A DNA stretch of 64,000 nucleotides from Lewinellaceae bacterium (lineage in GTDB: Bacteria > Bacteroidota > Bacteroidia > Chitinophagales > Saprospiraceae). The position numbers and the translations under genes were made by a program. Each line of letters opens with the position of its first letter. Position 1 is the stretch's first letter. The notes below the pieces were generated by a model that searched no databases, had not been told where the DNA came from, and saw only the letters and a program-made list of their open reading frames with translations. Below are positions 36,653 to 45,008 of the stretch, piece by piece. Where the stretch lies: assembly GCA_020636435.1 (NCBI GenBank), contig JACJXX010000001.1, forward strand, positions 992,001 through 1,056,000, given 5' to 3'.

Positions 36653-37942
36653 TTATTTTACAGATAGTTCATACCCGGCAGGTTCTACTGACGAGATGGA
36701 TTCCCCGTAGGCTCTCATATCGTGTTCGGAAACGTCCAGGCCTTTTTCTTCTTCTTCTTCCGTTACCCGGATGCCGATGGTCGCCTTGAGCAGGTACATC
36801 AGCCCGAAGGCAAAAGCGAAGGTGAACGCGCCGATGGCCAGGGTGCCATAGAGCTGCACCCAAAGCTGGCCCAGGCCGGCCTTAGCGCCGAAGATGCCTA
36901 CTGCCAGCGTTCCCCAGAGGCCACAGACGAGGTGCACCGAAGTGGCGCCCACCGGGTCGTCCAGTTTCAGGCGGCGGTCGAAGGTGACGACGGCCACCGG
37001 AATGATCATCCCGGCAATGGCGCCGATGAGGATGGCCTCCGTCGGGCCCATGAGGTCGGCGCCGGCGGTGATGCCCACCAGGCCGCCCAGCACCCCGTTG
37101 AGCACCATGGAGAGGTCGTGCGTCTTAAACAGCAGGTAAGAGGCCGTGAAAGCGCCAATGGCGCCGGCTGCCGCCGCCAGGGAAGTCGTCACGAATACCA
37201 GGGATACGGCAACCGGGTCGGCGGAAAGCACGGAGCCGCCGTTGAAGCCAAACCATCCGAACCAGAGGAGGAAAACGCCCACGGCGGCCAGGGGCATGCT
37301 GTGGCCCGGAATGGGCTTGATGCCGCTGGAGCTATACTTGCCTTTGCGCGCGCCGAGCAGGATGATAGCCGCCAACGCGCCCCAGCCGCCAACGGCGTGC
37401 ACGAGCGTAGAACCGGCAAAATCGTAGAACCCTGCGGCATTCAACCAGCCGCCGCCCCATTTCCACATGCCCGTGATGGGGTAGCTGATGGCGACGAAAA
37501 TGGTGGCAAAGATGAGGAAGGCGTTCAGTTTGATGCGCTCGGCAACTGCCCCCGAAACAATGGTGGCGGCCGTAGCGGCAAACATGGCCTGGAAAATGAA
37601 ATCCGTCCAGTAGGTATACCCGCCATTTGCGTAGTTGATGCCGCCGGCATCGCCTTCCGGCATGCTCAGGCCGAAACCGCTGAAGCCGAAAAAGCCGCCT
37701 TCGTTAACGCCGGGATACATCAGGTTGAAGCCCATGATGCAATAGGTCAGCAGGCCTATGGAAATGATCATGGAGTTCTTGAACAGGATGTTGACTGTAT
37801 TTTTTCTCTGTACGAAGCCTGATTCCAGGGAAGCGAAACCCAGGTGCATGATAAAAACCAATGCAGTGGCAACAAGCATCCATACATTATTGGCAGTGAA
37901 TAATGCTTCATTCATTGTTGTTGAATTGTTGGTGTTAGACAA
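36653..37942 (-). CDS. amt: Ammonium transporter Amt
   Basis: A 429-residue channel-like ammonium transporter with about eleven helices and no signal peptide. Family blocks visible are HLGFASLESGFVQRKNTVNI near the N-terminus, GAVAERIKL, the first conserved His in LVHAVGG, FLLWFGWFGFNGGS, and SVHLVCGLWGTLAVG carrying the second His. Conduction would be blocked by unmodified PII when nitrogen is sufficient. The PII gene lies 178 bases upstream on the same strand, the classic pairing. The start at 37942 is used; ATG 37915 is an alternative. Confidence 0.96.
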   Translation of the reverse strand: MSNTNNSTTMNEALFTANNVWMLVATALVFIMHLGFASLESGFVQRKNTVNILFKNSMIISIGLLTYCIMGFNLMYPGVNEGGFFGFSGFGLSMPEGDAGGINYANGGYTYWTDFIFQAMFAATAATIVSGAVAERIKLNAFLIFATIFVAISYPITGMWKWGGGWLNAAGFYDFAGSTLVHAVGGWGALAAIILLGARKGKYSSSGIKPIPGHSMPLAAVGVFLLWFGWFGFNGGSVLSADPVAVSLVFVTTSLAAAAGAIGAFTASYLLFKTHDLSMVLNGVLGGLVGITAGADLMGPTEAILIGAIAGMIIPVAVVTFDRRLKLDDPVGATSVHLVCGLWGTLAVGIFGAKAGLGQLWVQLYGTLAIGAFTFAFAFGLMYLLKATIGIRVTEEEEEKGLDVSEHDMRAYGESISSVEPAGYELSVK

Positions 37943-38120
37943 ATCTGTTGAAACCGAAAATTTGGCTGCTATTTGGAAGGGAAGGACAAAAAAGAAGCCA
38001 GCACCAGGAAATGTTGGCAGGAAAGCGCTCTAATCAGCGCTATAGATCGCGAAAATTATGATTCCGGTGTTGGGTGTTCCTGCGCGAATGTGCTCTTGCT
38101 CAGTTCATCTGAATATTCGG

Positions 38121-38459
38121 TCAGATCGCTTTGGCGCCTGTCTCTTGCGTGCGGATGCGCACGACCTGATTGACGTCGAAAACAGTGATTTTGCCATCGC
38201 CGATTTCTCCGGTCCGGCCGGAACTTACGATAACGTCGACAATCATGTCGATCATGTCGTCGTTGGCGAGAATATCCAACTGCAGGCGGGCGATGTAATC
38301 GCTATCAAAGGTGCTCCCCCGATAGGTGATCGTTTCGCCTTTTTGCAGCCCGAATCCTTTAACGTCTTTCAATGTAAAAAAACGAACGCCGATGTCAGCC
38401 AGGGCGTCGCGCACTTTCTCAAAGCGGGACAGGCGGATAATAGCCTCTATCTTCTTCAT
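38121..38459 (-). CDS. PII-family nitrogen regulator (T-loop Phe in place of Tyr51)
   Basis: A 112-residue trimeric signal protein that senses 2-oxoglutarate and ATP/ADP and gates Amt. MKKIEAIIRLSRFEKVRDAL is the usual start, and TGEIGDGKI and the C-terminal RIRTQE match the family. The T-loop reads YRGSTFDSDY where E. coli GlnB has YRGAEYMVDF, so the uridylylated Tyr51 position is Phe. Covalent control by uridylylation is therefore not expected. It is the first gene of the nitrogen cluster, 178 bases before amt. Confidence 0.95.
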   Translation of the reverse strand: MKKIEAIIRLSRFEKVRDALADIGVRFFTLKDVKGFGLQKGETITYRGSTFDSDYIARLQLDILANDDMIDMIVDVIVSSGRTGEIGDGKITVFDVNQVVRIRTQETGAKAI

Positions 38460-38542
38460 TTTTTGCTTACTTTTGTAGGTGGATAAATGGAATACGCCAG
38501 AGCAATGGAAAACCAGGCCCTGTTTTCTTTTGCCGTTTTAGT

Positions 38543-38616
38543 GGAATGCTGAAAAAATAACTTCTCATTATTTAGCATTCCTTAGTTGCCACGAAGAAGT
38601 CATTAGGACAAAAGTA
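38543..38616 (-). promoter_or_regulatory. Hairpin and -7 box upstream of the PII gene
   Basis: GGAATGCT (38543-38550) pairs with AGCATTCC (38574-38581), with an AT-rich inner stem. Further upstream, CAAAAGTA at 38609-38616 reads TACTTTTG on the minus strand, a -7 box that would give a leader of about 143 bases containing the hairpin. No -33 TTTG is found. The site could respond to nitrogen; that is inference. Confidence 0.4.
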
Positions 38617-38729
38617 TAACCCCGGCAATTGCCACGCTATCCCTTTTCTGCCGCCCATGTGAAGCCCAAAACACCCGCCAATAAACTTAAAGTACTATAA
38701 ATCAAAGTCTTAAGTCGCCATCAATTGTC

Positions 38730-40265
38730 ATGTTCAATACGCAGAAAGACCAGTTATTTTCTTTGATCAAGTCGCTAACCAAAGCGGAAAAGCGGAGTTT
38801 TAAGCTCTATGCCAACCGCTTTCAGAGCGGAGCGGACAGCAAGTTCATCCAGCTCTTCGACGTCATCGACCGCCTGGCTGAGTACGATGAAAAAGAAGTG
38901 CTGAAACGCCTGCCGGAAGTAAAAAAACGCCACCTGCCCAACCTCAGGCGCCACTTGTACAAACAGGTGCTGACCAGCCTGCGCCTGATCTACATCCAGA
39001 AAAACATAGACATACAAATCCGCGAGCAACTGGATTTTGCCCGCATCCTCTACGGCAAAGGCATGTACATGCAGAGCCTGCGCATGCTCGACCGCATCAA
39101 AAAGATCGCAGTAGAACACCATCAGGACCTGCTGCACCTCGAAATCCTGGAGTTCCAGAAAATGATCGAGGCCCGGCACATTACCCGCAGCCGCCTGGTG
39201 GAAAATAAAATGGAAGCTCTGCTGGATGAGGCGGAAGCGCGGAGCCTTATCACCCATTCCAATAATTTGTTCTCCAATTTCAACATACAGGTGCACGGCT
39301 GGTACATCCAGCACGGCCATGTCAATAATGAAGCAGAGATTGCCGGCATCAACGAGTTTTTCCACGAACACCGGCCGGACGAGTTCCTCCACGAGAGAGA
39401 AAGAAAGCTCACTTTCTTCGAACGGGCCAACCTGTACCAGGCCTACATGTGGTACCACTACATCCTGCTCGATTTCGAGGGGGCGGCCCGCTACGCCCGG
39501 CAGTGGGTAGCCCTCTTCCACGCCCAGGAACAAATCCGGGAAAAGGACCCCGACCTCTATATGCGCAGCTTGTATTACCTGCTGGTCTTCCTCTACCTGC
39601 TGAAGGAAAAGGAGGAATTTGCCGGATACCTGGAGGAATTCCAACGCTTCGAATCGGAAAACCGGGATCTGTTCAACGACAACTCCCGGATGATCGCTTT
39701 TACCTACCTGAGGCTCTCCCAACTCAACTACCACCTGGTGAGCAAGGATTTCCGGGGCGGCGTTCAACTCATCGAGGAGATCCAGAAAGAGCTGTCCTTA
39801 TACGTCGACTACACGGATGTGCATCGCATCCTGCTGTTCTATTTCAAATTCGCCTACCTGCATTTTTGCCTGCGGGAATTCGAAACAGCCCTGGAATACC
39901 TCAACCGGATCATCCACCTCAAATCGGGGCACCTGCGCGACGACCTGCAGGTCAACGCCCGCCTCCTGCACCTCATCTGCCACTACGAGTTGAAAAATTT
40001 TGATGTGCTGGACTACCTGGCCCCCTCCGTCCGGCGCCTGCTCGATTGTTCCGCCGACGTCAGCCAACTGCCCAGGCTGACCCTCCGCTTCCTGGAAGAG
40101 CTCTCCCGCCTGCCTCCCCTGGAACACGCCCGCGCCTTTGCCTCCTTCCGCAACGAACTGAAAAAGATCACGGAGGAACCCTTCGAAAGAAAATCGCTCA
40201 ACTACCTGGACATTCCAGCCTGGGTGGAAGGGCGGCTGGGAGCAGTAAGCAAGGAAAGGGTATAA
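38730..40265 (+). CDS. Hypothetical helical repeat protein
   Basis: A 511-residue soluble protein without signal peptide. It is almost entirely alpha-helical and rich in Leu, Arg and Tyr, with repeated helix pairs such as RILYGKGMYMQSLRMLDRI and AARYARQWVALFHAQEQI, and FETALEYLNRIIHL, as in TPR-like solenoids. No catalytic motif is seen. Proteins of this length starting with FNTQKDQLFSLIKSLTKAEKR are, as I recall, conserved hypotheticals of Saprospiria. It is divergent from the PII gene; a shared regulation cannot be shown. Confidence 0.75.
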   Translation: MFNTQKDQLFSLIKSLTKAEKRSFKLYANRFQSGADSKFIQLFDVIDRLAEYDEKEVLKRLPEVKKRHLPNLRRHLYKQVLTSLRLIYIQKNIDIQIREQLDFARILYGKGMYMQSLRMLDRIKKIAVEHHQDLLHLEILEFQKMIEARHITRSRLVENKMEALLDEAEARSLITHSNNLFSNFNIQVHGWYIQHGHVNNEAEIAGINEFFHEHRPDEFLHERERKLTFFERANLYQAYMWYHYILLDFEGAARYARQWVALFHAQEQIREKDPDLYMRSLYYLLVFLYLLKEKEEFAGYLEEFQRFESENRDLFNDNSRMIAFTYLRLSQLNYHLVSKDFRGGVQLIEEIQKELSLYVDYTDVHRILLFYFKFAYLHFCLREFETALEYLNRIIHLKSGHLRDDLQVNARLLHLICHYELKNFDVLDYLAPSVRRLLDCSADVSQLPRLTLRFLEELSRLPPLEHARAFASFRNELKKITEEPFERKSLNYLDIPAWVEGRLGAVSKERV

Positions 40266-40610
40266 AGGCTAACCCGTCGAAGTTTGGACGGAGATTGGCT
40301 GGGAAGTGTACGATGTACGGGCTCGGCGATGGCATGGGAAGTGTACGATGTACGGGCTCGGCGATGGCATGGGAAGTGTACGATGTACGGGCTCAGTGGG
40401 AGCTTTTGTGTGTACGAAATACGACGCTGTCCAAAGTCAGAGTGTGCCAAAAGCCCAATCTCCCTCTATTAAGTCGGAAAACGAAAGGCGGACACGAGCG
40501 AAGCGACTGACGGAGTAAAATGGGCGTTTGAAACCCATTCGTTGTTACTTTCCGACTTCCGACTTCCGACTTCCGACTTCAACAATCGTTCGCCCAAAGC
40601 CCAAACCAGG
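40266..40610. other. Intergenic gap with two tandem repeats
   Basis: No gene seen. The region holds a 35-bp tandem repeat at 40305-40405 and 4.4 copies of the heptamer TTCCGAC at 40550-40580. Confidence 0.6.
40305..40405. repeat. 35-bp tandem repeat, 2.9 copies
   Basis: Units begin AGTGTACGATGTACGGGCTC at 40305, 40340 and 40375; the first two are identical and the third diverges after about 23 bases. The unit contains the near-palindrome GTACGATGTAC. Confidence 0.85.
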
Positions 40611-42314
40611 CTATTCCTTCACAAACCGTTGCGTTGCCACTTCCCCATTTTCCTGCACCAGCACCCAATACATCCCCGGCACAAGATTTGTCACCGGAAT
40701 CTCAACGTCGGCGGCGCCTGCCAACACCTCCTGGCTGTAAACCTTCTGGCCGGCCAGGTTGAAGACGGCTACCGCAGCGCTTCTTTTCAGCGCTTCTCCC
40801 CATTCCACGTTTATCACGTCTCTGGCCAAAGCCGGCCTGATCGTCCAGCCGTTATCCTTTTCGAGGAAAACGGCCTGTACTTTGCTGTATGCCGAGGCGC
40901 CGTCAAAATCGCGTTGGTTCAGGCGGTAATAATTCATGCCCTTCTCCGGAGAATGGTGTTTGAACGTATAATGGCGGGCTTCCCGGGAAGCGCCGGCCCC
41001 GGATAGGCGGCCGATTTCCGAGAAATGCCGGCCATCCGCTGCGTATTCGACGGAGAAATAATCGTTGTTGGTTTCCGTGGCGGTGGACCAGTCGAGCTGT
41101 ACGGCTTTGCCGGCAGCCCGGGCGGTGAAATCGATGAGTTCTACGGGCAGGACACTGCCAAAACTCACAGTCATCATTCCGGTTGACATTGCAAAAGATA
41201 CGTCCATGGATACGCCATTGAGAACGAATGGGGCTCCCAGTATACTCGTTAGCATATTCGCACTGGTAAGCACATTAAACATATCGCCGGAAACAGGCGT
41301 GTAGGAGCCGCTAAGGTTGAGCGTCGCCTGATCGACATTTAGTGCGTCCTTCTCTTCTACGATTATCTGGTCGTAGGAAGTGGCGCCTTCGATTTCGATG
41401 TTAAGGGTAACGTTCTTTAAATTGAGATTGCCTGTAAACGTAAGGGCGCCGATTGAGGGAGGGTTGCCGAAGACAACCGCGGTTCCCGGAGATATGAAAC
41501 CGGTGTTCTGAGGCTTAAAAGGAGTGGGCGCCACTGTTCCATTTCCGCCAAAGGTTCCAAAATTTCTGAAATTTCCGCCTCCATAGAGTATATCGCCCGA
41601 AGTGCCGGAGATGATTACCGTCCCGTAGTTGTCAAGAGGCACGGAGCCTATATTGATTCCCATGGCACCTCCGGTTATGATTATTTTATTAATATTGGTA
41701 ATCAAGCCAAGAGTAGCCATCGCCGGCTGATGCGTATATATGGCGTCGCTGGCAGAATTGGTAATTGAAATGGTTCCATTGTTTATCAAAAACCCCTTTG
41801 CATTTATGCCATCGGTTTGAGCATTGGCAATATTCAGGGAACCCGTGCTCCCAATGGTAACGGTAGCGTCCGGGTCGATATTCAAGCCGGCATCAGGAGC
41901 AAAGAAGCCTCCGGTATTGATGTTAAGGATGCCGTTTACCGTCAAAGAACAATTGGGATCAAGAGAAAAACCATCGTTTTCGCTATTGCCCCTCTCCGTA
42001 TTCAAAGTTGCCCCATTATTAATGGTCAGGTCGGCGCCATTTTTCAGAAATACGGATTCCACTATGACCGTTTGAGGGGAAGAAGAGAGGATTACGTTGA
42101 AATTGCCGTCAATAATCACATCGTCATTCATCCCGGGAGGGCCAAGAGCAGCATTACCATCTTGATCTTGCCAATTCATGCCAACGTTCCATTGATTGGA
42201 AGGGCTTCCATTTCCAACCCAATAGTAAATGGTACCGGCCGTCGGGCCGGTAAAGAAAGAGGAATTCAAGAAAACAAAGATCGGCAGCAATAAGAGTAGA
42301 GGTCGTTTTTTCAT
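40611..42314 (-). CDS. Secreted protein with T9SS type A sorting domain
   Basis: A 567-residue secreted protein. The signal peptide is about residues 1-20 (LLLLPIFVFLNSSFF). Residues 28-330 form a repetitive beta-helix-like region with many GTVTIGSTGSL- and NNGTISITN-like words. VELIDFTARAAGKAVQLDW begins an Ig-like module common before type A tails (ATETNNDYFSVEYAADG). The last ~80 residues (NVEWGEALKRSAAVAVFNLAGQ to TQRFVKE) are the type A C-terminal signal that T9SS cleaves on export. It is likely a surface or secreted adhesin. It stands alone. Confidence 0.88.
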   Translation of the reverse strand: MKKRPLLLLLPIFVFLNSSFFTGPTAGTIYYWVGNGSPSNQWNVGMNWQDQDGNAALGPPGMNDDVIIDGNFNVILSSSPQTVIVESVFLKNGADLTINNGATLNTERGNSENDGFSLDPNCSLTVNGILNINTGGFFAPDAGLNIDPDATVTIGSTGSLNIANAQTDGINAKGFLINNGTISITNSASDAIYTHQPAMATLGLITNINKIIITGGAMGINIGSVPLDNYGTVIISGTSGDILYGGGNFRNFGTFGGNGTVAPTPFKPQNTGFISPGTAVVFGNPPSIGALTFTGNLNLKNVTLNIEIEGATSYDQIIVEEKDALNVDQATLNLSGSYTPVSGDMFNVLTSANMLTSILGAPFVLNGVSMDVSFAMSTGMMTVSFGSVLPVELIDFTARAAGKAVQLDWSTATETNNDYFSVEYAADGRHFSEIGRLSGAGASREARHYTFKHHSPEKGMNYYRLNQRDFDGASAYSKVQAVFLEKDNGWTIRPALARDVINVEWGEALKRSAAVAVFNLAGQKVYSQEVLAGAADVEIPVTNLVPGMYWVLVQENGEVATQRFVKE

Positions 42315-42899
42315 GGGAATCTGTTTTAGCGAAATTATCCTATAACCCCAATATGGGGTGCAAACATGCCTTTTCTATAAATGTTGTTTGGTTAGAGGTG
42401 CCGGGCCGCGGCAAGGGAAAGTCATGATAAGTAGGCCCGCAAGTTTTTTATCAAGCATACTATTTAGATAGTAAAAATAGGAATTCCTTGTCAATAGAAA
42501 AAAGGCTTTTAGCATATTTTTTCGTATATAAAAAATTGATAACCAAGGAATGGCGGCAGCCTTGATTCCAAACCGGGTGCGATTCCCATTTGTACCCATG
42601 TAGCAGATAGCTTGGGGAAATGCCCCTAAAATTCAGGAAAACACGGTTTCACAGTCCCCTTGCTCCACTGTTATGGAGCCTACGGCCTCAACAATGGAAC
42701 CGGGAATCCATGTAACAGTACTTCGAGGGAATAATTCCGGGTGTTTTCATGCCCAGAAACATAAGGGGGTACAAACTAGAATCGCACCCTCCAAACCCAG
42801 GCAAGATGCTGGTTGCCCCCACTTTTACACTTTTACACCTTTCCACCTTTCCACTTTCCCACATTATCTTCCGAACTTTGCCAATACACACGAATGCCA
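42315..42899. other. Intergenic gap with inverted motif
   Basis: No gene seen. A motif GGGTGCGATTC-N3-TTTGTACCC occurs at about 42573-42597 and again reversed at about 42768-42793, about 170 bases apart, suggesting a palindromic element of about 225 bases. A relative is at 1838-1862. CTTTCCAC/CTTTTACA-type repeats follow at 42824-42862, close to the next gene. Confidence 0.45.
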
Positions 42900-44987
42900 A
42901 TGAAACGCCTTTTCTTTTTCCTTTTGCCCTTTCCTTCCCTGCCTGCCCTCGCCCAGGTAGACTCCCTGCAGCAACCGCCGGACGCTACCCAGCAGGTGAT
43001 CGAAGACTTCCTTCAGAATACGGAGAGCGAAGGCGACTTCGACTTCAACACCGTCTTCGAAGAGTTGCAGTTCTACCAGGAAAACCCCATCGACCTGAAT
43101 GAGGCCGGCGAGGAAGACCTGCAGAGCCTGCAACTGCTCTCTGATATTCAAATCCTGGAACTGCTCAACTACCGGCGCATGGCGGGCGACCTGATCTCCA
43201 TCTACGAGCTGCAGGCCATCCCCAGCTTCGACTTGCTGACGATCCGGCGCATCCTGCCCTACGTCACCGTCGACAAAGGCATCGACGACTACCAGCTGTC
43301 CATACCCCGCATGCTGGCAGAAGGGCAAAACGAGCTGTACCTGCGATGGTCGCGCATTGCAGAGGAACAAAAAGGGTACAGCCCTCTGGAGGAAGGGCAA
43401 ACGGCGCAGCGCTACCTGGGGAGCCCCAACCAGTTCTACCTGCGCTTCAAGCACTCCTACAGCAACAAGCTCAGCTACGGCATCACCGCCGAAAAAGACC
43501 GCGGGGAGGAATTCTTCGCCGGCAGCAACAAACAGGGGTTCGATTTTTACTCCGCCCACCTTTTTATCAAGGACTACAACCGCACCATCAAGGCCATCGC
43601 CATCGGCGACTACGCCGTGAGCTTCGGGCAGGGGCTTATCCTGTATTCCGGATTCGGGGCCGGCAAGAGCTCCTACGTGATGAACATCAAGCGCAGCGCC
43701 CGGGTGCTGCGGCCCTATACCTCCGTCAACGAATCCAACTTCCAGCGGGGCGCCGCCGCCACCCTGGCCTTCGGCGAACACCTGGAGGTCACCGCCCTGG
43801 CCTCCCACCGCCGGCGCGACGGCAACGTGCTGGAGCCCGACACTCTGGATGTAGAGGAATCCATCCGGCAAATCAGCTCCCTGGGCATCGCCGGCCTGCA
43901 CCGCACCGACAGCGAGATCGCCGATGAGAACGCCCTCGGGCAAACCACTTTCGGCGGGCGCCTCCGCTGGAAAGGCGACCGGGGGCACATCGCCCTCAAC
44001 GCACTCTACGAACAGATCGATGCCAACCTCACCCTGCGGGAGCAGCCCTACAACCGCTTCTACTTCAGCGGCGACCGCCTCTTCAACGCCAGCCTGGATT
44101 ACAGCTTCACCTTCCAGAACTACAACTTCTTCGGCGAAACCGCCATGAGCGACAACGGCGCCATCGCCACCCTCAACGGCCTGCTGATGGGGCTGGACCG
44201 CAAGGTGGACCTGGCCGTGCTGATGCGCCATTTCCCGCGCAACTACAAGGCCCTCTTCCCTACCCCATTCGCCGAAACCACGGGCGCCCGCAACGAGACG
44301 GGCCTCTACCTCGGCCTGGAGGTGCGCCCCCACCGCTACTGGAAGCTCAGCGCCTACTTCGACGCCTGGCACCACCCCTGGCTGCGCTTCGACGCGGACG
44401 CCCCCTCCCGGGGCTACGAGTACCGCGCCCGCCTCACCTACTTCCGCAAGCGCAACCTGGAGGCCTACCTGGAAGTGCGCGACGAAACCAAGGAGAGGAA
44501 CATCGACAAGATCGGCGGCAAAAACAACTTTACCCTGCCCAGCCGGGTGTTCCAAACCCGCCTGCACCTCGCCAAGAAGGTGAACAAAGCGCTGGAGCTG
44601 CGCAGCCGCATCGACATCGGCTTCTCGGAGAACGAGATCAACACCACCCAACGGGGCTTCGTCATCTACCAGGACGTGATCTTCAAGCCGATCGGCTTCC
44701 CGCTGTCCTTCACCACCCGTTTCGCCCTGTTCGACACCGACGGCTTCCAGGCGCGCTATTATTCCTTTGAGAACAACCTGCTGTACGCCTTTTCCATCCC
44801 CGCCTATTACAACCGGGGCACCCGCTTTTACCTCAACCTCCGCTACCGGGGCATCCGCAACCTCACCCTGGAGGCCCGCGTCGCGCAGACCTACTGGCGC
44901 AACCAGGACAGCATCGGCAGCGGCCTGGACGAGGTGGCCGGCCCGAGAAGGACGGAGTTGGGGGCGCAGGTGAAGTATAGGTTTTAA
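42900..44987 (+). CDS. Helix-hairpin-helix protein with predicted beta-barrel
   Basis: A 695-residue secreted protein. The signal peptide ends at about residue 19 (LPALAQ). Residues 25-125 contain two helix-hairpin-helix-like units: NPIDLNEAGEEDLQSLQLLSDIQI, then YRRMAGDLISIYELQAIPSFD, as in ComEA-type proteins. The remainder, about 170-695, consists of amphipathic strands with many aromatic residues, ends in ...GAQVKYRF with terminal Phe, and is probably an outer-membrane barrel. Proteins with this layout are frequent in Bacteroidota, and a role in DNA binding or uptake at the surface is only a guess. The ATG at 42900 is chosen for its signal peptide. Confidence 0.78.
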   Translation: MKRLFFFLLPFPSLPALAQVDSLQQPPDATQQVIEDFLQNTESEGDFDFNTVFEELQFYQENPIDLNEAGEEDLQSLQLLSDIQILELLNYRRMAGDLISIYELQAIPSFDLLTIRRILPYVTVDKGIDDYQLSIPRMLAEGQNELYLRWSRIAEEQKGYSPLEEGQTAQRYLGSPNQFYLRFKHSYSNKLSYGITAEKDRGEEFFAGSNKQGFDFYSAHLFIKDYNRTIKAIAIGDYAVSFGQGLILYSGFGAGKSSYVMNIKRSARVLRPYTSVNESNFQRGAAATLAFGEHLEVTALASHRRRDGNVLEPDTLDVEESIRQISSLGIAGLHRTDSEIADENALGQTTFGGRLRWKGDRGHIALNALYEQIDANLTLREQPYNRFYFSGDRLFNASLDYSFTFQNYNFFGETAMSDNGAIATLNGLLMGLDRKVDLAVLMRHFPRNYKALFPTPFAETTGARNETGLYLGLEVRPHRYWKLSAYFDAWHHPWLRFDADAPSRGYEYRARLTYFRKRNLEAYLEVRDETKERNIDKIGGKNNFTLPSRVFQTRLHLAKKVNKALELRSRIDIGFSENEINTTQRGFVIYQDVIFKPIGFPLSFTTRFALFDTDGFQARYYSFENNLLYAFSIPAYYNRGTRFYLNLRYRGIRNLTLEARVAQTYWRNQDSIGSGLDEVAGPRRTELGAQVKYRF

Positions 44988-44995
44988 AAAAGAGT

Positions 44996-45003
44996 TATCT
45001 TTG
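44996..45003 (+). promoter_or_regulatory. Possible -7 box next to the start codon
   Basis: TATCTTTG matches TAnnTTTG, but it ends only 5 bases before the ATG at 45009, which would imply a leaderless transcript, and no -33 element is seen. It could be chance. Confidence 0.2.
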
Positions 45004-45008
45004 GAAGC

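Noticed and set aside
40305..40405. CRISPR-like array
   Set aside because: The repeats are contiguous 35-bp tandem units without unique spacers, and no cas gene is present.
42375..42599. Minus-strand frame of 74 residues
   Set aside because: Low-complexity, no start context, and it overlaps the inverted motif; no homologous pattern seen.
42540..42600. Possible tRNA gene (T-arm-like GGGTGCGATTCCC)
   Set aside because: No matching acceptor, D or anticodon arm can be drawn; the motif recurs as an inverted pair.
44996..45003. Leaderless promoter for the AAA/PD-(D/E)XK gene
   Set aside because: Only the -7 word is present, with no -33 word; kept as a weak feature but not as a finding.
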